From contig NZ_CP111108.1 of the NCBI RefSeq assembly GCF_026314295.1, positions 1,550,001 through 1,614,000 on the forward strand: a stretch of 64,000 nt of DNA, read 5' to 3'. A model generated the notes under the pieces. It was not told where the DNA came from. It worked only from the letters and a program-made list of their open reading frames with translations, and searched no databases. The translations under genes and the position numbers were made by a program. This stretch comes from Caproicibacterium sp. BJN0003. Its GTDB lineage: Bacteria > Bacillota > Clostridia > Oscillospirales > Acutalibacteraceae. Shown here one piece after another: positions 7,884 to 17,227 of the stretch (its first letter is position 1; every line of letters starts with the position of its first letter).

Positions 7884-8636
7884 TTGAACGTGCTGCTTTT
7901 TTTATGCCCGGCACTATTTCTTTCCGGATTTGTTGATTCAGTTGCTGGCGGCGGCGGCCTAATCTCTATGCCCGCGATTTTGTTGACGGGACTTCCTCTG
8001 CAACAAGTTTATGGGATTAATAAATTTACTGCGGCAAGCGGAACCACTTTTTCAGCGATTCGCTATTTTCGCCACGGTGCTGTCGATATCAAAATTGCAT
8101 TGCTCTCAGCTTGTGGTGCTTTTCTTGCTTCTTCTTTTTCCTCTCGAGCAGTTCTGTTTCTTCCGGAACGTCTTTTAAAGGGAGCACTACTCTGTCTGAT
8201 GCCGATTGTTGTTGTACTGATTTTAATGAAAAAGAAAGGCAACGACACAAACCGCTCCACAGAAATTCCCATTAAAAAAAGATATCTCATGGGATTTTTA
8301 ATTGGAATGATTGTCGGTTGTTACGATGGACTTTTTGGACCCGGCACAGGGACAATCGCAATTTTAGTTTATTGCTATCTGATGAAATACGATATGAAAA
8401 CTGCAGGTGGAAATGCCAAGATTTTAAATCTTGCCTCAAACTACGCCGCACTTGTCACTTACATCCTCGCCGGAACGATCAACTATGCGATAGCAGTTCC
8501 CGCCGCATGCTGCTGTATCGTCGGGAATCTAATCGGTTCCGGCTTGGCTCTAAAAAAAGGCAGCGTGGTTATTCGTCCCATCATGCTGGTCGTCGCCGCT
8601 TTACTGATTGGCAAAACCGTAATGGATTTCTTTTAA
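7884..8636 (+). CDS. TauE/SafE family permease (probable anion exporter)
   Basis: An integral membrane protein of 250 residues in the TauE/SafE (YfcA-like) family. These are thought to move sulfite, sulfoacetate or related anions. The N-terminal motif GFVDSVAGGGGLISMPAILL and the repeat-like GCYDGLFGPGTGTIAILVY in the second half mark the two homologous halves. Several hydrophobic segments, about seven or eight, are visible. The start is TTG at 7884, with GGAGAGGG seven bases upstream; no closer ATG fits. It is divergent from a LysR regulator. The actual substrate is not evident. Confidence 0.88.
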   Translation: MNVLLFLCPALFLSGFVDSVAGGGGLISMPAILLTGLPLQQVYGINKFTAASGTTFSAIRYFRHGAVDIKIALLSACGAFLASSFSSRAVLFLPERLLKGALLCLMPIVVVLILMKKKGNDTNRSTEIPIKKRYLMGFLIGMIVGCYDGLFGPGTGTIAILVYCYLMKYDMKTAGGNAKILNLASNYAALVTYILAGTINYAIAVPAACCCIVGNLIGSGLALKKGSVVIRPIMLVVAALLIGKTVMDFF

Positions 8637-8659
8637 CTTTCCTTCCTTTTATATTTTTA

Positions 8660-8698
8660 AAAAGCCCTCAAACTATGAAAAGTAGTTTGGGGGCTTTC
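8660..8698. terminator. Bidirectional terminator between the permease and addA
   Basis: A 15-base stem (8661-8675 with 8683-8697) contains one wobble pair. T-runs on both sides serve the converging permease and addA transcripts. Confidence 0.85.
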
Positions 8699-8705
8699 GT
8701 ATTAA

Positions 8706-11700
8706 TTAAATACTTGTTTCTCTGATTTCTTTATGAAGTGCAAAAGAATAAAGTAAGCATTCCGTCACCGGAAGATCGAAGCATTTTTCGAGTGCTTCAC
8801 GGTAGAGAAGGAGCTGGCCCTGATAACGATCCCATAGTTCCTTTGCAGATTGAACGTGATCCGTCTTATAATCCATCAAAATGATCCCATCATTTTCCTC
8901 AAACGCACAATCTATTGCTCCCTGTAGTACAACCGGCTCCTGTGCCATAGAACCAGTCAGTTTCTGATCAAGACGCTTTGCTGGGATTTCCACTGAAAAG
9001 CGATATTCCCGAAGAACGCGCGGAGATCTTTGTATCCGATCAAAAACCGGCGCCTGACAAAAGTCCGTTACGGCAGAAAGATTGACTGCATTTGCCTGCT
9101 CCGATGTCAAAAATTCTTCTTTGACAAGGCGTTCCAGTTCTTCCTGTGCATTTTCCTTTAAAATTTTCCAGTCTGCGAACTGCAAAAAAGCATGTAGAGC
9201 GGTTCCGCGCTCTGCCGGAGTCAATCCCTTTTTGCCTAAAAACGCTGGTCGGCTCATGGCGGCATATTGTTTCTGAAGCGGTTTTTCTGCAAGCTCAGAA
9301 GCAGCTGTTTTTGCTCGTACCGCCCCTAAATCCCGATAAGGATATTGATATTGTGTATAACGCATCAGTTCCTCGAGTAATTTGGGATCTGCCGGCGGCA
9401 TCTCAATCTTGCATGCTTCATTTTGTTCCGGCTCAAACGGCTGATCATGGATCAGTTCCACTTTCCATAAAGCGTCGCAGGGAAGGACTTTGCAATCCAT
9501 ATTGGAAAGTTCGCGCAGCTTTTTGGAATCCGGATGACGCAGCGCACAGAGCAAAATCCAATCAGACAAGCAATCTGCATGTTGGACTGCAAAAGGAGGA
9601 ATCTGATTTTTTTCTCCCATCTTACAGGCTAGTGAAGAGAGCGTCTTTTCGGGATCTTTTTGGGAGCAGAGAAGCAAAAGTTTTTCCTTTGCCCTTGTAA
9701 GTGCTACATAAAAGACTCTCAGTTCTTCACTCATTCCCTCCTGACGAAGGAGAATCGCATTTGCTTGCCATGGAAGCGTCTTTACCCGATATTCTTTTCC
9801 TGTCGCTCGCAGTTGGATTCCTAAGCCCATCTGTGGGTGAAGGAGAACAGTGTCCTTTTCCGTATGAAATTTTCTGGAACATCCCGCTAAAATTACAATT
9901 GGAAATTCTAGTCCTTTGCTCTTATGAATACTCATGATCCGTACCACATTGGCACTTTCGCTGAGCGTCTCTGCCATCGGAATATCTTGCCCTTGATTTT
10001 TGAGGCGTTCCAAAAAGCGAAGAAATCCGGAAAGCCCATTATGACCGCTGTCCTCATACGATCTGGCGCGTTCCTGCAAAAGGCGCAGATTTGCAAGGCG
10101 CTGCGTCCCATTTTCCATTGCAAGCACAAGATCCGCATAACCGGTTTCTTCATATAAAGCTCCAATCAGCTGATCTGACGGAAGCGCGGCTGCAAAATTG
10201 CGCCAAAGAGAAAGCTGCTTTAAAAAAGAAAGAATCCGTTCGTTTCCTTCTGCGGCAGCCTTTTGCAAAGAAGCAAAGAGGGAACTGTCTTTGCTTTTCG
10301 CACGTATATCTGCCATCTCGTCCAGACTAAAGCCACCGATTGGGCCCATCAAAAGGGCAAGCAAAGAAAGATCATTGAGCGGATTATCAATCGTCTGCAA
10401 AAGGGAAAGCACTGCCCGTACTTCCGGTGCATCAAAGAATCCCTTTCCAGCATCCGCCCATGCAGGGATTCCCAATTTTCCCAATTCATCTGCATAAACA
10501 GGCGCATATTGATTTGCGCTGCGCAATAAAATACAGATTTCTCGATATTGTGCAGGCCGCATCTGCCCATTCTCTGTTACCGAGTTGGTCGCGGTCCATT
10601 CAAAAATCTTCTCTGCAATCCGTCGACATTCCGCTTCCAGAAAATGATCTGTTTCTTCGGCAGAATACTGCAGAACATCTAGTTCCAGAGCAGAATCCTT
10701 TGTTTCCGGATACTCCGCTCCGCACACCAAAGATTCTTTTTCGGTATATTCCATCTGTCCAACTTCCCGGCTCATCAGCTGACGGAAAAAGAAATTAACC
10801 GATTCCGTAATTCCAAAACGGCTGCGAAAGTTACGGTCCAGTGTAATACATGCGGGAAACTGTGCATGATCTCTATGATATTCAGCGCTTTTTTCCCGTC
10901 GGCGAAGAAAAAGTTCCGGCATTGCCTGGCGAAAACTATAGATGCTCTGTTTGACATCCCCCACCATAAAAAGATTCGTCTCATCTTTGGAAACCGCACG
11001 AAATAGCAAATCCTGCGTTTCGTTCGTATCCTGATATTCGTCCACCATGATCTCGTCGAACTGATTGGAAATTTCTTCGGCAGCAGAAGTCTTTTGATAG
11101 CCTTCCGGCGTCTCCTCCACCAAAAGCTGCAACGCCCAATGTTCCAGGTCTCCAAAATCGGCCATTTTTCGTTCTGCTTTTTTCTGCTGCAGCGCCGTAT
11201 GAAATTCTTCCAAAATGGCAAACAATTTTTCGACAAGCGGTTTTAGCTGCTGCAAGTCTTCCAGACACTCTGCTTCGGACGGCGCAAAGATTGCTTTTAA
11301 ATTTTCAATTCCAGATTTTACTTCTTTCCGATTTTCTGCCACCGCAATTTTAATAGAATCATCGGAATAGCCCCTCGGAGTGGAAAGACGTTCAAAAGAG
11401 GCCATTTGAATCTTCTGAGAAAAGTCATCCCAAGAATCATTTTGAAGACTTTCGAGAAGGGCCTCTAGCATTTCTTGATCCGACAAAAAAGCCGGCATAG
11501 AAGCTGCTCTCAGTTTCTCATCCGCTGACTCTAACAGCCTCATAGAATGCTGCGTTATCGAAATTGCATAGGAAAATGTCTGCTGTGCAAATCGGATAAT
11601 TACGTCTCCCCAAACCGACTGTCTGATATTTTGGCAATCATACATCGCTGCTTTTTCCCGCAGCCAACGAGACGGAAACGGGTGACTGCGTACAAAATCA

Positions 11701-12236
11701 TACAGTTTAAAAAGAATATTCCGGAGCAGATGGTCGTCCCGCCCAGCTGAAAATGCGTCCAACAGTTGATAAAAGACAGGATCATTTTTTTCGTAGAATA
11801 AATTGAGAACCATATCCAGTGTTTCATTCTGCAAAACCGAAAGCTCACTCTCATCCGCAATTCGAAAATCCGGCGAAATTCCGACTGCAGAAAAATGTTC
11901 CCGCAAAAGTTCCTGGCAAAAGCTATGTACAGTACTGATATGTGCTCTTGATAAAAGCAGCTGCTGTCTTTGCAGAAAGAGGCTGTCCGGTTCCTCTTCC
12001 AGAAGTTCTGAAAGCTTGTCTGCAATCCGCCCACGCATTTCAGCGGCAGCGGCCTTTGTATAAGTAACGACCAGAAGGCGATCCGCATCAATCGGATCTT
12101 TTGGATCGGTAATTCTTTTGATAACCCGCTCTACCAAGACCGCTGTCTTTCCAGAACCGGCTGCCGCAGATACTAGAAGCGGTCCGCCGCGCGCTTCGAT
12201 CGCGTCTTTTTGAGCGCTTGTCCATTCACGTCTCAT
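8706..12236 (-). CDS. addA: ATP-dependent helicase/nuclease AddA
   Basis: Large subunit of the AddAB helicase-nuclease, which processes double-strand breaks and loads RecA (the Firmicute counterpart of RecBCD). Walker A is AAAGSGKT at residues 24-31. UvrD/Rep-type helicase motifs follow, including LLVVTYTKAAAAEMRGRI, MVDEYQDTNETQD, GDVKQSIYSFR, IMSIHKSKGLEFPIV and FYVALTRAKEKLL. The C-terminal PD-(D/E)XK nuclease is seen as GAIDCAFEENDGIILMDYKTD. The 1176-residue length is normal and no frameshift is seen. The ATG at 12236 overlaps the end of addB by 11 bases, so the two subunits are translationally coupled. Confidence 0.97.
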   Translation of the reverse strand: MRREWTSAQKDAIEARGGPLLVSAAAGSGKTAVLVERVIKRITDPKDPIDADRLLVVTYTKAAAAEMRGRIADKLSELLEEEPDSLFLQRQQLLLSRAHISTVHSFCQELLREHFSAVGISPDFRIADESELSVLQNETLDMVLNLFYEKNDPVFYQLLDAFSAGRDDHLLRNILFKLYDFVRSHPFPSRWLREKAAMYDCQNIRQSVWGDVIIRFAQQTFSYAISITQHSMRLLESADEKLRAASMPAFLSDQEMLEALLESLQNDSWDDFSQKIQMASFERLSTPRGYSDDSIKIAVAENRKEVKSGIENLKAIFAPSEAECLEDLQQLKPLVEKLFAILEEFHTALQQKKAERKMADFGDLEHWALQLLVEETPEGYQKTSAAEEISNQFDEIMVDEYQDTNETQDLLFRAVSKDETNLFMVGDVKQSIYSFRQAMPELFLRRREKSAEYHRDHAQFPACITLDRNFRSRFGITESVNFFFRQLMSREVGQMEYTEKESLVCGAEYPETKDSALELDVLQYSAEETDHFLEAECRRIAEKIFEWTATNSVTENGQMRPAQYREICILLRSANQYAPVYADELGKLGIPAWADAGKGFFDAPEVRAVLSLLQTIDNPLNDLSLLALLMGPIGGFSLDEMADIRAKSKDSSLFASLQKAAAEGNERILSFLKQLSLWRNFAAALPSDQLIGALYEETGYADLVLAMENGTQRLANLRLLQERARSYEDSGHNGLSGFLRFLERLKNQGQDIPMAETLSESANVVRIMSIHKSKGLEFPIVILAGCSRKFHTEKDTVLLHPQMGLGIQLRATGKEYRVKTLPWQANAILLRQEGMSEELRVFYVALTRAKEKLLLLCSQKDPEKTLSSLACKMGEKNQIPPFAVQHADCLSDWILLCALRHPDSKKLRELSNMDCKVLPCDALWKVELIHDQPFEPEQNEACKIEMPPADPKLLEELMRYTQYQYPYRDLGAVRAKTAASELAEKPLQKQYAAMSRPAFLGKKGLTPAERGTALHAFLQFADWKILKENAQEELERLVKEEFLTSEQANAVNLSAVTDFCQAPVFDRIQRSPRVLREYRFSVEIPAKRLDQKLTGSMAQEPVVLQGAIDCAFEENDGIILMDYKTDHVQSAKELWDRYQGQLLLYREALEKCFDLPVTECLLYSFALHKEIRETSI

Positions 12237-15200
12237 CTGACTCCCCCCTCCTCAGAATCTCAACTGCCTCTGTCACAGATACATTCGATTTCGTTTCCCG
12301 AACGGGCATTCCTTCCTCGGTCATACAAACTGCCCCATACGGACACCACTTGCATGCGGTATCCCGATCTTTTAAAGGCTGTGCTTCCACATTTCCCCGA
12401 TGAAGTTCTTCTGCCATCTCCTTGACCATTTCCCGAATATTTTGGAGAATCAGCTCAAAATCCCTGCTGCTTACAACACTGCTCTTTGATGTTGATGCCC
12501 CATTTTTTAGAGCCGCAGGAATATAAGTCCCCTTTCCGTCCTCCTCCATATCGGAAAGGATTCCTGGGTCGTCCAGCAAGAGACCATTCATACGCAGCTT
12601 CTTATTCTGATCTTTTTGGATCGTTTCGTCATCCGTCTTTCGACTGGCAGTAAAAGCCGGCCGGTCTGCCGGCATATAAAGGATTCCCGCAGGCTTCGGA
12701 TTTTTCCAGTGTGAACCGCCGTTTTCGCACAGCGCTGCAAGATAAATCAACATTTGCAGGTTCGTTCCGTCCAAAACATCGGAAAGGCGAAACATCTTCT
12801 TGCCAGTCTTATAATCAACGACCCGCAGATAGGTATTTCCGTCAATTTCATCTGCATCTACACGGTCGACCTTTCCATCAACTTCTACGCTTCCGCCGTC
12901 CGAAAGTGAAATTTTCAGCCCGGGAATCTCACTTTGTCCAACCGGAAGCTCAAAATCAGTCGGTGAAAATCTGCTCTGAGAAAGCTCTTCTGCAATATGC
13001 CATATCACGACGCAGGCCGCTTCTGCTACGCGCTGCAAAAGCCATGAAAAACGTGCTGTCTGAGTCTCTGTTCCACCAAGTTTTTCCTGTGCATAAGACA
13101 AAAGCTGCTGATCTACATTTTTCCGCAGTTCTCTTTGTCCCATCTTTAAAATCTTTTCGGCGCCGATCTCACGAAATAAATGCTCTAAGAGATAGTGCAT
13201 CAAACTGCCATATTCCAGCGCATCCAGTTTTGCCATTCGTCTTTCCTCTATGTTCATTCCATAGCGGCAGAAATAGCGGAACCTGCATTGATGATACGTT
13301 TCAATTTGTGTCGCCGAAACACGCATATTTTTAGGAAAAATCTTTTGGGCGTTTTCAGAATCTTGAAAGACTGCAGTTTCTCTCTTTGACGCTTTTTCCA
13401 GTGCATTCATACGGGCTTCTTCCCCTGTTTCAGAGAACAATTGACGCAGAGAAGCTTCTACCGCTGTCTTATGGTTCCACCGCCGCGCAAGCAGCTCGAA
13501 AGCAGCCTTTTTAGATCCTGCAAAATAAGATTCCGGTAATGTCATTTCCGATTCAACCGGGCAATGAGGAAACAGTGCCGAAATCTCCGAAACCAGCGAA
13601 GAAGGCTGCTTTTGGGTCCCATCGCTGGAATTAATCGGCCACGAAACATAAAGTCTTTCACTAGGAGCTGAAGCCATTTGATAAGCAAGAAATCGTTCCT
13701 GCACAGCAACCCCTGAAAGCGGATCACTGAGCGGTAGTCCATGATCGATCAGAGAAATTCTCTCTGAAAAGCTTAGAATTCCTCCGCTGGAAGGAGTCTG
13801 TGGAAATTCCCCCTGACAAACGCCAAGTAAAAAGACGACTTTCGGTTTTGCCATGCGGATACGATTTGCGGCACCTATTGTCACTTCATCCAATCCCTGT
13901 GGAATACTTGCCATTTCACTTTCTGAAATCACCATTCGTAAAAGTTCTAGAAAGGAAGTCCGCGAGATCGGACGTTCTGAAATGGTCATCGCGCACTGAT
14001 CCAGAATCTCCATCAGCAAATCCCAGAGACGAAGCGTATTATCTGCAAGCGCAGGGGCTCCTCCTTTTTCGAGAGAATCCGCAAAATTCCGCAGATTTTC
14101 TTGTACCCCGGCTTCCGTCAGATAATCGTAGACTGCTTTCGCCATCCCTTTTCCGTCGGTGTCTTTGGTCCTTTCTCTTAGATGTGCCATGGGCGTAATG
14201 ATTTTTTCCCGCACTTCATTAAGTTCTCCTAGAAGGTTCTGATCTTTCTCTGTCCATTTGGAAACGAATCCACCGGGGTGCATCGTAAACGGCGTCTGCC
14301 AAGCCGATTTATTCAACTGCCAAACAAAGCAATAATTTTCCAACTGTGACTGCATATTTTCATCAATTCCAAGAAGATTTGTCTTAATGCATGTAAGAAT
14401 TTCCTCGGTTTCGAATCCGGAAGAAACAGCTTTTAAAGCCGACAACGTAAGTCGCATTAAAGGCTGTACTGTAATATTCTGTGCTTCGTCCATGAAAAAT
14501 GGAATCTCGTACCGCTCGAATGCAGCGTTTAAAATTCCACGGTAAGGCTCCAATGACCGAGCCGCCACTGCAATTTCCCGGCAGCGATAGGTGCTGTTTA
14601 CTAGAAATCTTCGAATGCTTGCTGCTGCAAATTGAGCCTCATCATAAAGATTCTGAGCTGCATAAAGATGAATCTGTTCTGCACTTTTATCTACCTTTTC
14701 CCGTTTGCCCCGATAAAGATTTGCCTCCAGTTTGGCAAGATCTTCCGAAAGGAACCGTTTACCTTCCGGCAAAACATCTGGTGCTGCCACCGGCACATTT
14801 CCTTCTCTTGCAAGCCGAATCAATTTTTGTGCCGTTTCCCGAACGAACGAAAAAAGTCCCAACCCATGTTCAGGGTCTGCCAATTGATCTGCACAAAGAG
14901 AAACCGTAACCTCTTTGCTCTGACGAATTATACATTTAAGAATTTCATATTCCTGCATGGTAAAGCTTTGAAACCCGTCAATATAGACGACTGCATTTTC
15001 AAAAAAGGGATGGGCTTCCAGTAAATTTGCCGCGCGGGTTAGATCGTCCTGCGGATCAAGATAGCTCTGACTTACCAATGCTTCATAAGAAGACAGAATT
15101 AAAGATAGTTCTGAAAGCTTTTGTTTCAGATTCGGCGTCTGGGCACTCAGAGAAGCTTTCTGCAAATCTTCCGGCGAAACACGGCACATCTTAAATTCGC

Positions 15201-15573
15201 TTTCTCCCTGCAGCAGTGTCGAAATCAATTCCGTTCCATTTGCGTTTTTACGGTAAAAATGCAGGCGATCTCGAACCTGCTCCAATGCCATATTCATCAG
15301 GATGATTCTGCCTCCGGCCGAAAGCCGTTTTCCGGCCATGGCTCCATAGGTACGACCGAGTAAATCACAAAGGCGAGAAAAGCTTAGCACATAAATTTTC
15401 TGTGCGTCTTTAGCCCCGAGTGCATGCAAAATTGTTCTTTCATTCTCAAAAGAAGCCTGCTCTGGGACTAACAAAAACAGCTTTGCCTCTTCGTCTTTAG
15501 CATGTTTCCGCAATTCTTCCTGCACAGTTCTTGTCTTTCCGCTTCCAGAACGCCCCAACAATAAATGCAGCAT
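12226..15573 (-). CDS. addB: ATP-dependent helicase/nuclease AddB
   Basis: Second subunit of AddAB. Walker A is GRSGSGKT at residues 7-14, right at the N-terminus as usual for AddB. The helicase fold is otherwise degenerate and in known AddB proteins recognises Chi. The C-terminal nuclease shows VDGKVDRVDADE and VVDYKTGKK. The iron-sulfur cysteines flank the nuclease: one in YHQCRFRYFCRYG, and a C-terminal group in CKWCPYGAVC (about 1074-1083). At 1115 residues the length is typical. The gene precedes and overlaps addA. A terminator lies between it and spoIIR, so addBA probably forms its own transcription unit. Confidence 0.97.
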   Translation of the reverse strand: MLHLLLGRSGSGKTRTVQEELRKHAKDEEAKLFLLVPEQASFENERTILHALGAKDAQKIYVLSFSRLCDLLGRTYGAMAGKRLSAGGRIILMNMALEQVRDRLHFYRKNANGTELISTLLQGESEFKMCRVSPEDLQKASLSAQTPNLKQKLSELSLILSSYEALVSQSYLDPQDDLTRAANLLEAHPFFENAVVYIDGFQSFTMQEYEILKCIIRQSKEVTVSLCADQLADPEHGLGLFSFVRETAQKLIRLAREGNVPVAAPDVLPEGKRFLSEDLAKLEANLYRGKREKVDKSAEQIHLYAAQNLYDEAQFAAASIRRFLVNSTYRCREIAVAARSLEPYRGILNAAFERYEIPFFMDEAQNITVQPLMRLTLSALKAVSSGFETEEILTCIKTNLLGIDENMQSQLENYCFVWQLNKSAWQTPFTMHPGGFVSKWTEKDQNLLGELNEVREKIITPMAHLRERTKDTDGKGMAKAVYDYLTEAGVQENLRNFADSLEKGGAPALADNTLRLWDLLMEILDQCAMTISERPISRTSFLELLRMVISESEMASIPQGLDEVTIGAANRIRMAKPKVVFLLGVCQGEFPQTPSSGGILSFSERISLIDHGLPLSDPLSGVAVQERFLAYQMASAPSERLYVSWPINSSDGTQKQPSSLVSEISALFPHCPVESEMTLPESYFAGSKKAAFELLARRWNHKTAVEASLRQLFSETGEEARMNALEKASKRETAVFQDSENAQKIFPKNMRVSATQIETYHQCRFRYFCRYGMNIEERRMAKLDALEYGSLMHYLLEHLFREIGAEKILKMGQRELRKNVDQQLLSYAQEKLGGTETQTARFSWLLQRVAEAACVVIWHIAEELSQSRFSPTDFELPVGQSEIPGLKISLSDGGSVEVDGKVDRVDADEIDGNTYLRVVDYKTGKKMFRLSDVLDGTNLQMLIYLAALCENGGSHWKNPKPAGILYMPADRPAFTASRKTDDETIQKDQNKKLRMNGLLLDDPGILSDMEEDGKGTYIPAALKNGASTSKSSVVSSRDFELILQNIREMVKEMAEELHRGNVEAQPLKDRDTACKWCPYGAVCMTEEGMPVRETKSNVSVTEAVEILRRGESDET

Positions 15574-15604
15574 CTTCTCACCCGTTCCTTTTTTATTTAT
15601 TTTT

Positions 15605-15610
15605 ATTATA
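15605..15610 (-). promoter_or_regulatory. Candidate extended -10 element for addBA
   Basis: On the minus strand TGA-TATAAT forms an extended -10 element about 30 bases before the addB ATG. No convincing -35 is seen at the usual distance. The site lies between the spoIIR terminator and addB, where a promoter is needed. Confidence 0.4.
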
Positions 15611-15634
15611 TCATAAACAATTGGGGCGGAAAAG

Positions 15635-15671
15635 CTAAAAAAGGCTCCTTCGGAAAACCGAAGGAGCCTTT
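15635..15671 (-). terminator. Terminator after spoIIR
   Basis: A perfect 14-base stem (15640-15653 with 15658-15671) with an A4 loop, followed on the minus strand by T6. It ends the lrp-aminotransferase-ispE-spoIIR transcript just before addB. Confidence 0.92.
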
Positions 15672-15681
15672 CAAAATCTTT

Positions 15682-16281
15682 TTAGGAGTTTTGAGAAAGC
15701 CATTGGCGAATTTCTTCATAAAGTTCCACCGTTTTAAATTTGACGGCAAACCCTGGTTGTGTCATTTGCTCCTGCGCCGGAGTCAATACATCAGAAAGAT
15801 TACTATCCTGCTCTGCGCCCGGCAGACAAAGCGCCGGAAACAGCACGCACCACCAATTATGTCCTTTGCCCTCACCAATTAAAATACGAAGCGCACGATA
15901 AGTACCAGCAGGCAATGTTACATTTCCATAGGTTCTCGTAGGAAACCAACAGTCTTCTAACCGCACCTCTACCGGATCGTCATTTCCATTTTCTCTCAGG
16001 ACTTCTTCTCCGGCTTTCTTTAAATCTGCAAGATGTTCCTCGGCAGCTTCTTGTGCTTCTTCGCGGCTATCCGCATTTTTAAACCACTGTTCACTAACCG
16101 AAAGGACCCGATCCCGTACTTTTAGTTTTAACGCTTGATCCTCTTCTGAATCTGAATTTGCAAGAACGTGCAGCCGCAAAACCCGATCAGAAATTCCTTC
16201 CCCCGCAGCAGTGATTCCCGTACAGGAAATTGCCAAACAAAGGACTAACGCTGCAGCAACTGCTTTTGTAAAAAGGCGCAT
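15682..16281 (-). CDS. spoIIR: Stage II sporulation protein R
   Basis: SpoIIR is the secreted signal made in the forespore that triggers SpoIIGA to process pro-sigma-E in the mother cell. The N-terminus is a signal peptide or anchor (MRLFTKAVAAALVLCLAIS). The conserved core reads VLRLHVLANSDSEEDQALKL, then WFPTRTYGNVTLPAGTYRAL and GKGHNWWCVLFPALC, which is diagnostic of the family. I chose ATG 16281 because AGAGGAGGA lies eight bases upstream; the frame stays open for ten more codons. The protein has 199 residues. It follows ispE by about 75 bases and ends at a strong terminator. Its presence shows the organism, or its recent ancestor, sporulates. Confidence 0.95.
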   Translation of the reverse strand: MRLFTKAVAAALVLCLAISCTGITAAGEGISDRVLRLHVLANSDSEEDQALKLKVRDRVLSVSEQWFKNADSREEAQEAAEEHLADLKKAGEEVLRENGNDDPVEVRLEDCWFPTRTYGNVTLPAGTYRALRILIGEGKGHNWWCVLFPALCLPGAEQDSNLSDVLTPAQEQMTQPGFAVKFKTVELYEEIRQWLSQNS

Positions 16282-16315
16282 GCCCCATTCCTCCTCTAAA
16301 ATAAAGTTCAAAGGA

Positions 16316-16343
16316 AGTATGGGGCATACTGGAAAATTTATAC
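16316..16343 (-). promoter_or_regulatory. Weak candidate sigma-F promoter before spoIIR
   Basis: On the minus strand GTATA (16339-16343) matches the sigma-F -35 GYATA. After 14 bases, CCCCATACT (16316-16324) matches the A-N-A-N-T part of the -10 but lacks the leading GG. The same bases form a short palindrome. In Bacillus spoIIR is transcribed by sigma-F, so a promoter is expected here, but the match is imperfect. Confidence 0.25.
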
Positions 16344-16357
16344 AATTTGTTTAAAAA

Positions 16358-17224
16358 TTATGGTTCAATTTGAAGCGGAACTGAGACTGGTTCACACAAA
16401 AAAGTCTCATCATATTGCTTTTTTAAGGAATCCACGCATTTCTGCGCCAAAATAGGGCCCTCAAAAATTCCAAATACCGCAGATCCACTGCCTGTCATTG
16501 CGGCACCAAGCGCTCCCATTTTCAAAAAAGCTGCCTTCAATTTCAAAATTTCCGGAAGTTTTAGAATATCTTCAAAGAAGTTTCCAAGAGAAGCTGAAAG
16601 CTTTATCAGATTTCCTTCTTTGATTGCCTGCTTTACATTTTCACTGTAACATGCTTCTAAAGAAGGCAGTCGATCCGCCATCTCAAAAGCCGCCTTTGTT
16701 TCCACCCCAATTTTAGGTTTACATAAAACAATTTCGCAGGTAGGCATTTCATTTAACGGAGCAATCTGCTCTCCGATTCCCTCAACTAAAGCTGTGCCTC
16801 CCTTGATGCAAAACGGCACATCCGCTCCGATTCTTTCACCAAGAGCAAAAAGAGCTTTCTCCGAAAATGGTTTTCCGGAAATCTGATTTAAAATTTGCAG
16901 AACGGCTGCGGCATCGGTACTGCCACCGCCAAGTCCGGCTTCGTGCGGAATATGTTTTTCAATTTGAATTTGAATTTTGGGTGCTTCGGGAACGATTTCG
17001 TAAAAATGTTTTGCCGCACGATAGGCAATATTTTCGGGACCGTCTGGTAGATCTGCATCGTCACACTTTACGAGCAGAATATCACTTGGCAGGATCGTCA
17101 AGCAGTCAGCAAGACTAACGCTTTGATTCACCATTCGCAGAAGATGATACCCATCTTCTCTTTTTCCAACCAGATCCAGAGCAAGATTAAGCTTTGCATA
17201 AGCTTTTACAACAAACGGTTTCAT
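16358..17224 (-). CDS. ispE: 4-diphosphocytidyl-2-C-methyl-D-erythritol kinase
   Basis: GHMP-family kinase of the non-mevalonate isoprenoid pathway, phosphorylating the 2-hydroxyl of CDP-methylerythritol. The N-terminal AYAKLNLALDLVGKREDGYH carries the conserved Lys11. The ATP-binding glycine-rich motif is PHEAGLGGGSTDAA at 93-106. The catalytic aspartate lies in ERIGADVPFCIKGGTA, and MTGSGSAVFGIF is the third GHMP motif. At 288 residues the length is standard. It follows an aminotransferase gene by three bases and precedes spoIIR. In many Clostridia ispE sits next to spoIIR, so the neighbourhood is conserved even though the functions are unrelated. Confidence 0.96.
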   Translation of the reverse strand: MKPFVVKAYAKLNLALDLVGKREDGYHLLRMVNQSVSLADCLTILPSDILLVKCDDADLPDGPENIAYRAAKHFYEIVPEAPKIQIQIEKHIPHEAGLGGGSTDAAAVLQILNQISGKPFSEKALFALGERIGADVPFCIKGGTALVEGIGEQIAPLNEMPTCEIVLCKPKIGVETKAAFEMADRLPSLEACYSENVKQAIKEGNLIKLSASLGNFFEDILKLPEILKLKAAFLKMGALGAAMTGSGSAVFGIFEGPILAQKCVDSLKKQYDETFLCEPVSVPLQIEP

Positions 17225-17227
17225 AAA

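Noticed and set aside
12711-13334. Plus-strand frame of 207 codons opposite addB
   Set aside because: A shadow frame; AddB is intact on the minus strand and its nuclease region is well conserved there.
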